From: DATHKG01 sp035489435
GTDB lineage: Bacteria; Bacteroidota; Bacteroidia; Chitinophagales; Chitinophagaceae
Assembly (NCBI GenBank): GCA_035489435.1
Contig: DATHKG010000091.1
Direction: 5' to 3' (one strand)
DNA length: 64,000 bases
Below are positions 17,834-25,202 of this stretch, one piece after another. Made by a program: the position numbers and the translations under genes. The notes beneath the pieces are model-generated. The model did not search any database. It saw nothing but the letters and a program-made list of their open reading frames with translations, and was not told where the DNA came from. Position 1 is the stretch's first letter. Each line of letters begins with the position of its first letter.

Positions 17834-18028
17834 TACGGAAAAAAACTATTTAACAGATGTTTTATGTCTGCCTGCCAACAGATCCTGACCTAACCGCATC
17901 TTATAATTTTGCGTATATTTTAGAAGGCTAAAATAGAAGGCTAAAATGCGTATATTATAAAAGCCTAAAAATGGTGTCAAATTTTGGGAACCCGTACCGT
18001 AATGCTTAATTTGGCATAGTGAGGATAT

Positions 18029-18064
18029 TTTCATAATTCATAACTAATAATTCATATCTCTCTT
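18029..18064. repeat. Solitary arm of the heptamer repeat before a start codon
   Basis: This 36-base stretch reads, on the minus strand, like one arm of the element at 1898-2005 (AGAGAGATATGAATTAT then TTATGA units). No second arm is found nearby. It is the only copy lying at a 5' end, 12 bases before the ATG at 18077. Confidence 0.7.
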
Positions 18065-18076
18065 CAACAAACTTGT

Positions 18077-19615
18077 ATGTATTATAAACCTTTCCTTCTT
18101 TCATTTTTCCTCTTAGCCTGTTTTTCATTTGCGGGGATGTCACAAAGAATATATTATTCAGAGCCCGAGCGTGAAGACAGCCGCAGAACAAATTTTGATA
18201 TCATCGGTAAGGTTGGCAACAATATACTTGTCTTCAAAAATAACCGCACAGAGAACGACATCTGTGTTTATGATGGGGAAATGAAACTGGTGGACAGGAT
18301 AGACCTCAACAAAAGTAATCGCTGGGTGAATGTTGACTTTATCCCTTATCCAGACCATGCCTGGATGATCTATCAATACCAGGATAAAAATATCCTTTAT
18401 TGTATGGGTGTGAAGCTGAACAGCCAGGGAAAAATGATGGAGGATCCCATTGAACTTGATACTACCAAGATAGGCTGGTCGGCTAATAACAAGATCTATT
18501 CGACCATCTTCAGCGACGACAAAAAGAAAATAATGATCTTTAAGATCAACAGCAAAAATCAAAAGAATTTTGTTTTCACCACACTGTTATTTGATGAAGA
18601 GCTAAAGCTTCAGACCAAGCACCGTATCAGCATGCCCATGGAGGAGAAGAATGATTACTTCACCGATTTCCTCCTTGATAATGAAGGTGAGATGGTGTTC
18701 GGGAAATTCATCCGTAAGGGAAACAATGATTTTATTTCGGACCTTAAACTTGGTGTGAAACCGCATGATAAGGAAGAGTTTATCATGCTTGATCTGAAAA
18801 CCGGTGACCGGATACTCGACGAGATCAAGATCAAGGTGGATAATACCAATAAGCGTTTTTTATTCAGCGGGTTCTTCTATAAACAGAAAAGGGGAAATAT
18901 TGAAGGTCTCTATACTGTTGTCTGGGACAAAGCTATTAACGGCATCCGCAAAGAAACCACTATAGGCTTTTCGGATGATCTGCGTCGGACAGCCAAAGGT
19001 CCCGACGCCAATATCAGGCTTGCTTTCAATGATTATTTTATCAAAAATATCATCACCCGCAAAGATGGCGGCTACCTGCTTATTAGCGAATCGATGTATA
19101 CCAGTTCAAGAGGCAACTCTTTTAACAGATGGGATTATATGGGTTGGAACAATCCCTGGGGTGGAGGATTCAGTTCACCAAACTATTATTACTCGCCTTT
19201 TTACAGCCCTTATGGTTATGGTTCGCCATGGAACAGGTTTGGCGGCAGCCAGTCGACCCGTTATCATGCTGAAAATATTATGATCATCTCTTTTGATATG
19301 GATGGAGGGGTAGAATGGACAAATATCATCCCCAAAACCCAATATGATGATGAAAGCGACGCACTTATTTCCAACCAGATTATGAACACCGGCGGCGAAC
19401 TTCATTTCCTGTTTAATCAATACGAAAAAAGGACCCTGTTGCTGAATGATCAGAGCATTAGCCCGGATGGCAAGATTACCCGGCGCCCTACACTTAAGAA
19501 CCTGGAACGGGGAGTGGAATTTATGCCACGATATGGAAAACAGATCAGTGCAAGGGCAATGGTTGTCCCCTGCCAGTACCGCAATTACCTGACGTTTGCC
19601 AAAATAGAATTCTAA
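18077..19615 (+). CDS. Exported protein of unknown function with a Gly/Tyr/Pro/Asn-rich segment
   Basis: The 512-residue protein begins with a clear Sec signal peptide (FLLSFFLLACFSFAGMSQ, likely cut before RIYYSEP). The rest is rich in short beta strands with repeated hydrophobic-turn patterns, such as NNILVFKNNRT, AWMIYQYQDKN and KKIMIFKINSK, which would suit a beta-propeller or similar fold, but no family is recognised. Around residues 350-400 is an odd segment dominated by Gly, Tyr, Ser, Pro, Asn and Trp (for example YYYSPFYSPYGYGSPW). No lipobox or sorting domain is present, so it should be periplasmic or surface-associated by other means. It is a single gene after a divergent spacer. 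Confidence 0.75.
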   Translation: MYYKPFLLSFFLLACFSFAGMSQRIYYSEPEREDSRRTNFDIIGKVGNNILVFKNNRTENDICVYDGEMKLVDRIDLNKSNRWVNVDFIPYPDHAWMIYQYQDKNILYCMGVKLNSQGKMMEDPIELDTTKIGWSANNKIYSTIFSDDKKKIMIFKINSKNQKNFVFTTLLFDEELKLQTKHRISMPMEEKNDYFTDFLLDNEGEMVFGKFIRKGNNDFISDLKLGVKPHDKEEFIMLDLKTGDRILDEIKIKVDNTNKRFLFSGFFYKQKRGNIEGLYTVVWDKAINGIRKETTIGFSDDLRRTAKGPDANIRLAFNDYFIKNIITRKDGGYLLISESMYTSSRGNSFNRWDYMGWNNPWGGGFSSPNYYYSPFYSPYGYGSPWNRFGGSQSTRYHAENIMIISFDMDGGVEWTNIIPKTQYDDESDALISNQIMNTGGELHFLFNQYEKRTLLLNDQSISPDGKITRRPTLKNLERGVEFMPRYGKQISARAMVVPCQYRNYLTFAKIEF

Positions 19616-19726
19616 CTTTTCACCCGGTAGATACTTCCAATTAGTAAACCGAAAAATTCAGTCGATTTTTCACGCGAATGATTGAATTTGATGGAGTTAA
19701 TTGTAATATTGAGTTAAATATCCTCT

Positions 19727-20713
19727 GTGATTGGCATTTTCAGGCAAAAAAACCAGGGCAATGCGGTAATACTTATCATTTATGGGATGCTGCTTAAATT
19801 CGGCATGTTCCTGCATCCGTCAGGACCCGTACGTCACCCCGGGGATGACCACTATCTTTACACCTGGTTGCTCGACTATCTTGAGCCGTTGAGGCTACCC
19901 GCAATCATCTATACCATCGTCAGTTTCATTTTGTTGTATTTGCAGGCAACACTTTTCAACAGGATCTGTAATGAGCTGAAAATGTTGCCGAAGCCGAATT
20001 TTCTGCCGGCTATGTCCTATTTGTTGTTAACCTCCCTGTTTCCCGAATGGAACTATTTCTCGGCCCCGCTTATCATCAACCTGTTCCTGATCTGGATCTT
20101 TTACAGGATGACGAACCTTTATAATACACCAAAACCGGTTGCGTCCATTTTTAATATAGGGATGATACTCGGTGTGGTGACCTTATTATATCAACCGGCA
20201 ATAGTGTTTGTGTTGCTTTTACTGCTGGCGCTGTATATTATGCGTCCGTTCCGCATCCAGGAATGGCTGATAGGTTTACTGGGAATCAGTGCGCCATATT
20301 ATTTCCTTCTTTTAATACTATATTTTCAAAACGAATGGCATTGGCGTCAGATGCTCCCTACGATCTCTTTCAGGTTGCCGACCATGCCTTCATCCCTGGC
20401 AGTCACTTTCAGTATTGTTCTGCTTGTAATTCCGTTTATAATAGGGGGAATATTCGTTCAGAATAATCTGAATAAAATGCTGATCCAGGGCAGGAAAAAC
20501 TGGAGTTTGCTTTTGTTATTCCTCATTATGTCTTTGCTTATAATCGTTGTAAACGGCGGTGAGAATAATTATGTAAACTGGGCTCTTTCCGTGATGCCTT
20601 TGGCTGCTTTCCACGCTGCTGCTTATTATTACCCAATAAATAAATGGTTCCCCGTGGTGATGCACTGGATGATTTTCGCTTTTGCCATTTACGTCAATTA
20701 TTTCCTTCCCTGA
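19727..20713 (+). CDS. Polytopic membrane protein (resembles DUF6427)
   Basis: The 328-residue protein has about nine hydrophobic segments spread along its whole length, with a cytoplasmic N-terminus MIGIFRQKNQGN and an early DDHYLYTWLLDYL motif. It resembles the Bacteroidota family DUF6427, integral membrane proteins of unknown function; this match is from memory of the family and is moderate. Flavobacterial members often lie near nucleotide-metabolism genes, and here the next gene is purQ. The purQ promoter starts seven bases after this stop codon, so the two are probably separate transcripts. No catalytic motif is visible. Confidence 0.6.
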   Translation: MIGIFRQKNQGNAVILIIYGMLLKFGMFLHPSGPVRHPGDDHYLYTWLLDYLEPLRLPAIIYTIVSFILLYLQATLFNRICNELKMLPKPNFLPAMSYLLLTSLFPEWNYFSAPLIINLFLIWIFYRMTNLYNTPKPVASIFNIGMILGVVTLLYQPAIVFVLLLLLALYIMRPFRIQEWLIGLLGISAPYYFLLLILYFQNEWHWRQMLPTISFRLPTMPSSLAVTFSIVLLVIPFIIGGIFVQNNLNKMLIQGRKNWSLLLLFLIMSLLIIVVNGGENNYVNWALSVMPLAAFHAAAYYYPINKWFPVVMHWMIFAFAIYVNYFLP

Positions 20714-20719
20714 TTTTCT

Positions 20720-20727
20720 TATCTTTG
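20720..20727 (+). promoter_or_regulatory. -7 box of purQ
   Basis: TATCTTTG matches TAnnTTTG and begins seven bases after the previous stop codon. It sets transcription start near 20733, which argues for the purQ ATG at 20751 (or 20742) and against any start further upstream. Confidence 0.55.
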
Positions 20728-20750
20728 ACCTCTTCAACCAAATGCTTAAA

Positions 20751-21476
20751 ATGAAATTCGGAGTTGTAGTTTTTCCGGGGTCCAATTGTGACAGAGATAT
20801 GCAGGAAGCGCTGCAAAATGATCTAAACCAGGAAGTTTTGATGCTTTGGCACAAAGACAAGTCCCTGGCCGCTTTTGCACAGGATGATTGTATTGTTTTG
20901 CCAGGTGGGTTTTCGTATGGTGATTATCTCCGCTGCGGAGCTATTGCAAGGTTCAGCCCGATGATGCAAAGTGTAATTGAATTTGCAAAAGCCGGTGGAA
21001 AAGTGTTGGGTGTTTGTAACGGCTTCCAGATTTTATGCGAATCGCACCTGCTTCCAGGGGTGCTGCTGCGAAATGCAAATCAGCAGTTCGTATGCAAAAA
21101 CATTTATCTCCGTAGCCCGGAATCTGAGCAGGTTTACAAACTGCCGGTTGCACATGGCGAAGGTCGCTATTATGCAACTGAAAACGTCATTGACGAACTG
21201 GAAGAAAATGGCCAGGTGCTTTACCGTTATTGCGATGAACAAGGAAATATCACCAATGAAGTGAATCCTAATGGAATCGTAAATCCCAACGGTGCAACCC
21301 GTAACATCGCCGGAATCTGTAATAAAGAAAGAAATGTCTTTGGTATGATGCCCCATCCTGAACGTGCCTGTTCTTCCAGTCTTGGGAATACGGACGGTCG
21401 TTTGATCCTGGAGTCGCTTTTCGCTGTAAGACCATCTGAAATTGTAAAACCTGTAACAGATCTGGTCAATTTTTAG
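20751..21476 (+). CDS. purQ: Phosphoribosylformylglycinamidine synthase, glutaminase subunit
   Basis: The 241-residue protein is the glutamine amidotransferase subunit of FGAM synthase in purine biosynthesis; it releases ammonia for PurL. It starts MKFGVVVFPGSNCDRDM as other PurQ proteins do, has the class I amidotransferase nucleophile in GVCNGFQIL (Cys89), and the His-Glu pair in MMPHPERA near the end. The start at 20751 is chosen because the family begins exactly there; an in-frame ATG at 20742 would add three residues, and a longer frame from 20682 would begin upstream of the -7 box. The separate small PurQ implies a small PurL and PurS elsewhere; neither is next door. Confidence 0.93.
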   Translation: MKFGVVVFPGSNCDRDMQEALQNDLNQEVLMLWHKDKSLAAFAQDDCIVLPGGFSYGDYLRCGAIARFSPMMQSVIEFAKAGGKVLGVCNGFQILCESHLLPGVLLRNANQQFVCKNIYLRSPESEQVYKLPVAHGEGRYYATENVIDELEENGQVLYRYCDEQGNITNEVNPNGIVNPNGATRNIAGICNKERNVFGMMPHPERACSSSLGNTDGRLILESLFAVRPSEIVKPVTDLVNF

Positions 21477-21542
21477 TCTTTTATTAGCATAATAAGATAG
21501 AATTTTGAGCACAGATTTGAGTTATATAGCTAAACATAGTTT

Positions 21543-21995
21543 ATGAAGCAGTTTTTACTTATTGGTTTTCTTCTTTTCTCATGTTTTTTGTCGATAGCCC
21601 AGTCCGGGAAGCAGGTTAAGTGGTCTTTTGCTGCGAAAAAAATTGCAGATAAAACTTATGAGGTCCATATGACTGCCGACATCAATTCCAACTGGCATAT
21701 GTATGCGCAGAACGCCGGCGAAGGCCCTCTGTCAACAGCTTTTAATTTCACAAAAAATCCACTGCTCAGCTTTGACGGGAACGTTAAGGAAGTTGGTAAG
21801 ATGAAAAAGGTCTATGAAGACGCGTTCAAGTCAGAAGTAAGGTTCTACGAAAAGTCTGTAAATTTTATTCAGGTAGTCAAGGTTCGTGGAACTGCAAAAA
21901 CCAATCTTGCAGGGAAAGTAGAGTTTATGGTTTGTGATGATAAGCAGTGTTTACCGCCCACCGAAATTCCATTCGCTGTAAACATAGGCGGATGA
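21543..21995 (+). CDS. DsbD N-terminal-like (DsbD-alpha) exported protein
   Basis: The 150-residue protein consists of a signal peptide (LLIGFLLFSCFLSIAQ) and one domain resembling the periplasmic N-terminal domain of DsbD, with WHMYAQNAGEGPLSTAF and a C-terminal cysteine pair in VCDDKQCLPP. In DsbD this domain passes electrons from the membrane part to periplasmic partners. The next gene encodes a full DsbD-like protein whose N-terminus shares the KIADKTY segment with this one, so the two are likely a local duplication. The genes overlap by four bases (ATGA at 21992-21995), so they are co-translated and presumably act together. Confidence 0.8.
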   Translation: MKQFLLIGFLLFSCFLSIAQSGKQVKWSFAAKKIADKTYEVHMTADINSNWHMYAQNAGEGPLSTAFNFTKNPLLSFDGNVKEVGKMKKVYEDAFKSEVRFYEKSVNFIQVVKVRGTAKTNLAGKVEFMVCDDKQCLPPTEIPFAVNIGG

Positions 21996-23935
21996 TGACA
22001 CGCGTTTTTCTATTTACAATTTGTTTATTATTTACTTATGCAATAGTTGCGGCACAGGATTCTGCCGTTTTTAAATGGGAGGTCAGCAGTCAGAAGATTG
22101 CAGACAAAACATATAAGCTGAATTTTACTACCCCGGGCTTAGCGGCCTGGGATCTTTATGGTCCGAACGAAATTATCTCTGAAGTTCCCGCTGTGGAAAT
22201 CGCGTTCTCAGACTCTTCTATACAGGCGCTAAAGCCCTTCGAGGAAAAAGGCAGCCCACAAAGTATTAAATCTGCGCTTTTTGATAACGCGACTTTTAAG
22301 GTCTATAATGGAGAAGCCAATTTTGCGGTCACCTTGAAGTTTGCTGGCAAAGTTCCTGAAACCCTGATTGGAACCATGAGCTATACTTATGGCAGGGGAG
22401 AAGCTTTTTACCCGTTGACCCCAATGCCCTTTTCGGTTGCACTTGAAGGCGGAACAAAATCGGAAACGCGAATTTTAATTAATAGTTTCGATTTAAATAA
22501 CCCGGTTAGTGATTGTGGGGATGAAGGCACCGAGGGCAAGGGCTTGTTTGGGATCTTTATGCTCGGTTTATTGGGAGGGTTTATTGCTTTATTAACCCCA
22601 TGTGTGTTCCCGTTAATTCCACTTACCGTTTCATTTTTTACAAAGCAGTCTCAAAGCCGCTCAAAAGGTATAAGGAATGCGCTTGTTTATGGTGGTTTCA
22701 TCTTCCTGATCTATATATTACTTAGTCTTCCTTTTCACCTTATAGGTGAAGGCAACCCCGAAATATTGAATAATATTTCCACGAATGTTTGGCTAAACCT
22801 CCTGTTTTTTGTTGTATTCGTTGTATTCGCGATTTCATTTTTTGGATACTTTGAAATTACGCTGCCCGGAAGCGTATCGAATACAGCTGGTTCTAAATCG
22901 AGTGGTTCCAACTTCGCAGGGATCTTTTTTATGGCGCTTACCCTTGCCATCGTTTCATTTTCCTGTACAGGGCCTATCCTGGGCTCCCTGTTAGTAGGAG
23001 CTTTGTCAAGTAATGGCGGTCCAATGCAACTGACTTTTGGTATGGGTGGATTTGGATTCGGCCTGGCTTTACCGTTTGCAATCTTCGCGATGTTTCCCGG
23101 TTGGTTGCAATCGCTACCAAAATCGGGCGGATGGCTCAACACCGTTAAAGTCGTATTGGGATTCCTGGAACTTGCAATGGCAATAAAATTTTTATCAAAC
23201 GCCGACCTGGTTGAACAATGGGGCCTTGTAAAAAGAGAAATTTTTATAGGCGCCTGGATCATTATCGGAATTTTGCTGGTTCTCTATCTTTTTGGAAAAA
23301 TCAAGTTCCCGCATGATAGCCCGATCGGAAAGTTTAGTGCAACCAGGTGGGTATTTATAGCCATGTTTGCAGGGTTTACCCTCTATCTTATCCCGGGTGT
23401 TACGAACTCAAAAGCTGCTAATCTTTCATTGATCAGTGGTTTTCCCCCACCACTTTGTTACAGCGTTTATGGCAAGCCGGTGAACTGTGAAACGGGCATT
23501 GAACCACTGAGGGATTATGAAGAAGCAGTAAGGTTAGCGAAACAGCAAAACAAGCCGGTATTGATAGATTTTACAGGATGGGCCTGTGTGAACTGCCGGC
23601 GAATGGAAGAGAATGTTTGGACGGATGAAAAAGTGGGATCGTTGATGAAAAACGAATTTGTGGTTGTGTCGCTATACGTTGACGAACGCAAAACACTTCC
23701 CGCTGCTGACCAGATAAATTATAGGACGAAAAACGAAACGCTTAAACAGATCCTGACTGTGGGTGATAAATGGGCGACCTTCCAATCGGAAAATTTTAAC
23801 GCAGTTGCTCAACCGCAGTATGCGATAATCAGCCCGGACGAAAAAATCCTCACCAAAACAAAAGGATACACTCCTAACTCCTCTGAGTTTGCGGAATGGC
23901 TCAGTTGTGGGGTAAACGCCTTTAAAAAGAAGTGA
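21992..23935 (+). CDS. dsbD: Thiol:disulfide interchange protein DsbD
   Basis: Starting at the ATG that overlaps the previous stop, the protein has 647 residues: a signal peptide (VFLFTICLLFTYAIVAA), a periplasmic DsbD-alpha-like domain to about residue 150, a membrane domain of about eight segments with the redox cysteines in LLTPCVFP and FSCTGPILGS, and a C-terminal thioredoxin domain with WACVNCRRME. It moves reducing power from cytoplasmic thioredoxin across the inner membrane for disulfide isomerases and cytochrome c maturation. Its own N-terminal domain lacks the cysteine pair seen in the preceding small protein, which suggests that protein supplies the electron exit. The longer frame from 21947 is rejected because the added residues precede the signal peptide. 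Confidence 0.9.
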   Translation: MMTRVFLFTICLLFTYAIVAAQDSAVFKWEVSSQKIADKTYKLNFTTPGLAAWDLYGPNEIISEVPAVEIAFSDSSIQALKPFEEKGSPQSIKSALFDNATFKVYNGEANFAVTLKFAGKVPETLIGTMSYTYGRGEAFYPLTPMPFSVALEGGTKSETRILINSFDLNNPVSDCGDEGTEGKGLFGIFMLGLLGGFIALLTPCVFPLIPLTVSFFTKQSQSRSKGIRNALVYGGFIFLIYILLSLPFHLIGEGNPEILNNISTNVWLNLLFFVVFVVFAISFFGYFEITLPGSVSNTAGSKSSGSNFAGIFFMALTLAIVSFSCTGPILGSLLVGALSSNGGPMQLTFGMGGFGFGLALPFAIFAMFPGWLQSLPKSGGWLNTVKVVLGFLELAMAIKFLSNADLVEQWGLVKREIFIGAWIIIGILLVLYLFGKIKFPHDSPIGKFSATRWVFIAMFAGFTLYLIPGVTNSKAANLSLISGFPPPLCYSVYGKPVNCETGIEPLRDYEEAVRLAKQQNKPVLIDFTGWACVNCRRMEENVWTDEKVGSLMKNEFVVVSLYVDERKTLPAADQINYRTKNETLKQILTVGDKWATFQSENFNAVAQPQYAIISPDEKILTKTKGYTPNSSEFAEWLSCGVNAFKKK

Positions 23936-24093
23936 TGAGTTATGAGTTATGAGTGAGTTATGAGTGAGTTATGAGTGAGTTATGAGTGAGTTATGAGTGA
24001 GTTATGAGTTAAGAGAGTTTTGGATTCGCTTTATGAGTGCATCCTCGATAACTCATCACTTTATCATTCAAAACTCACTCATCACTCATCACT
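23934..24093. repeat. Heptamer repeat with a perfect 11-base expansion
   Basis: Beginning at the dsbD stop, GATGAGTTATGAGTTATGAG is followed by about five perfect copies of an 11-base unit (GAGTTATGAGT, about 23945-24010). After a 40-base centre the right part (about 24048-24093) carries complementary units (ATAACTCATCACT, AAACTCACTCATCACTCATC). A bidirectional terminator follows at 24111. Confidence 0.85.
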
Positions 24094-24355
24094 GAATATC
24101 GGGTATAAATAAAAAAAGACCTCTTCTTTCGACAGAGGTCTTTTTAATTAGGCGTCATTCTGCAACAACCTTCCAAACAGCAAGCAAATTTAATAAAAGA
24201 GTTTAGAGGGAGCCACAGAATGACAATATCGTGGCGTATAATTTTCTTCAAATTTAAGCATTCGATCCGTTCCCTTTTTACGGCCGCTGTTAAAATTTTA
24301 TAGAAAACTTTTACTTTAATCTAATTATAATCTTTATTATAATCTTTCGTACTGA
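23936..24355. other. Convergent intergenic region between dsbD and a sigma-factor gene
   Basis: The 420 bases hold the heptamer repeat, the hairpin terminator at 24111-24145 and then about 200 bases with no recognised gene. Near 24315-24360 the motif ATTATAATCTTT occurs twice in a row next to a diverged third copy. Confidence 0.6.
24111..24145. terminator. Bidirectional terminator between dsbD and the sigma-factor gene
   Basis: AGACCTCT (24117-24124) pairs with AGAGGTCT (24134-24141) around a nine-base loop. Seven A precede and five T follow (24141-24145), so it can end transcripts from both directions. Confidence 0.88.
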
Positions 24356-24937
24356 TTATAATGCAATTTTTTTCTGGGTCATCATCTTACGCAGATTGAT
24401 AAGTCCATAGCGCATCCTTCCAAGAGCAGTATTGATGCTGCAGTTAGTAAGAGAAGCGATTTCCTTGAAACTTAGATCAGCATAATGACGTAGAATGATT
24501 ACTTCACGTTGATCTTCTGGTAACAAATCAAGCATCTGTCTTACGCGGTCGTGGCTCTGACGTTTCATCATTTTAACGTCTGCACCATCTTCGGTAAAGT
24601 TGATTACTTCAAAAATGTCCCGATCATCGCTGGTTTTAATAGCAGGGGTACGTTTTACTTTCCTGAAATGATCTACACAAAGATTGTGCGCGATACGCAT
24701 TGCCCACGGAAGGAATTTTCCTTCTTCAGTGTAACGGCCACCGCGGATTGTGTCGATAATTTTAATTAAAACGTCCTGGAAGATGTCTTCCGCGAGATAC
24801 TTGTCCTTAACGAGGAACAGAATGGAAGTGTACATCTTGTCTTTGTGGCGGATAACTAATGTTTCCAGCGCATACAAATTACCATCCTTGAAATCATGGA
24901 TGAGTTCGTGATCGGTCTTAGTACGTAAAGAATTCAT
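24356..24937 (-). CDS. RNA polymerase sigma factor, ECF-like sigma-70 family
   Basis: The 193-residue protein has region 2 (KYLAEDIFQDVLIKIIDTI and FLPWAMRIAHNLCVDHFRK) and region 4 with a helix-turn-helix (LPEDQREVIILRHYADLSFKEIASLTNCSINTALGRM), joined by a short linker. Region 3 is missing, which places it among ECF-type sigma factors, although the sequence is closer to the small stand-alone type common in Bacteroidota than to FecI. No anti-sigma gene is adjacent on either side, which is unusual for ECF factors. It should direct RNA polymerase to its own promoter set; the regulon is unknown. The gene is followed by the bidirectional terminator at 24111. Confidence 0.88.
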   Translation of the reverse strand: MNSLRTKTDHELIHDFKDGNLYALETLVIRHKDKMYTSILFLVKDKYLAEDIFQDVLIKIIDTIRGGRYTEEGKFLPWAMRIAHNLCVDHFRKVKRTPAIKTSDDRDIFEVINFTEDGADVKMMKRQSHDRVRQMLDLLPEDQREVIILRHYADLSFKEIASLTNCSINTALGRMRYGLINLRKMMTQKKIAL

Positions 24938-25184
24938 AACTTCTACGGGTTTTTGAAGGTGATAGGATATTAAAAATTGTGAAAATGGATTTTGTGTGAA
25001 ACGGCTTTTCTTAATAAGTAGAAGTGGGGATCTCGATAGGCGATGTATTTAGTTTTCGTATTTATTGTACAAATTACCGTTTAAAGATATTAACTTTTTG
25101 CAGAAAACAAAACTTTAGCAATCTTTTTAGAGATTATACCCAATCTCCATGAATATTTCTACTTAAAAACCAGCTTCGATCGAA

Positions 25185-25192
25185 TAAATTTG
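25185..25192 (+). promoter_or_regulatory. -7 box of uvrA, almost at the start codon
   Basis: TAAATTTG matches TAnnTTTG and ends 10 bases before the uvrA ATG at 25203. If used, the transcript would start only about five bases before the start codon, making the mRNA nearly leaderless. Confidence 0.5.
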
Positions 25193-25202
25193 CAGTCCAG
25201 AT

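Larger units (their letters stand above)
17753..18076. other. Divergent intergenic region between kup and an exported-protein gene
   Basis: The 324 bases hold the kup -7 box (17826-17833), a perfect two-copy 13-base repeat (TAGAAGGCTAAAA at 17921-17933 and 17934-17946) flanked on both sides by GCGTATAT, and one arm of the heptamer repeat (18029-18064) just before the start codon at 18077. No gene or RNA is recognised. Confidence 0.6.

Noticed and set aside
23945..24010. CRISPR-like repeats
   Set aside because: The units are 11 bases without unique spacers, and no cas genes are nearby; this is a tandem run inside a heptamer element.
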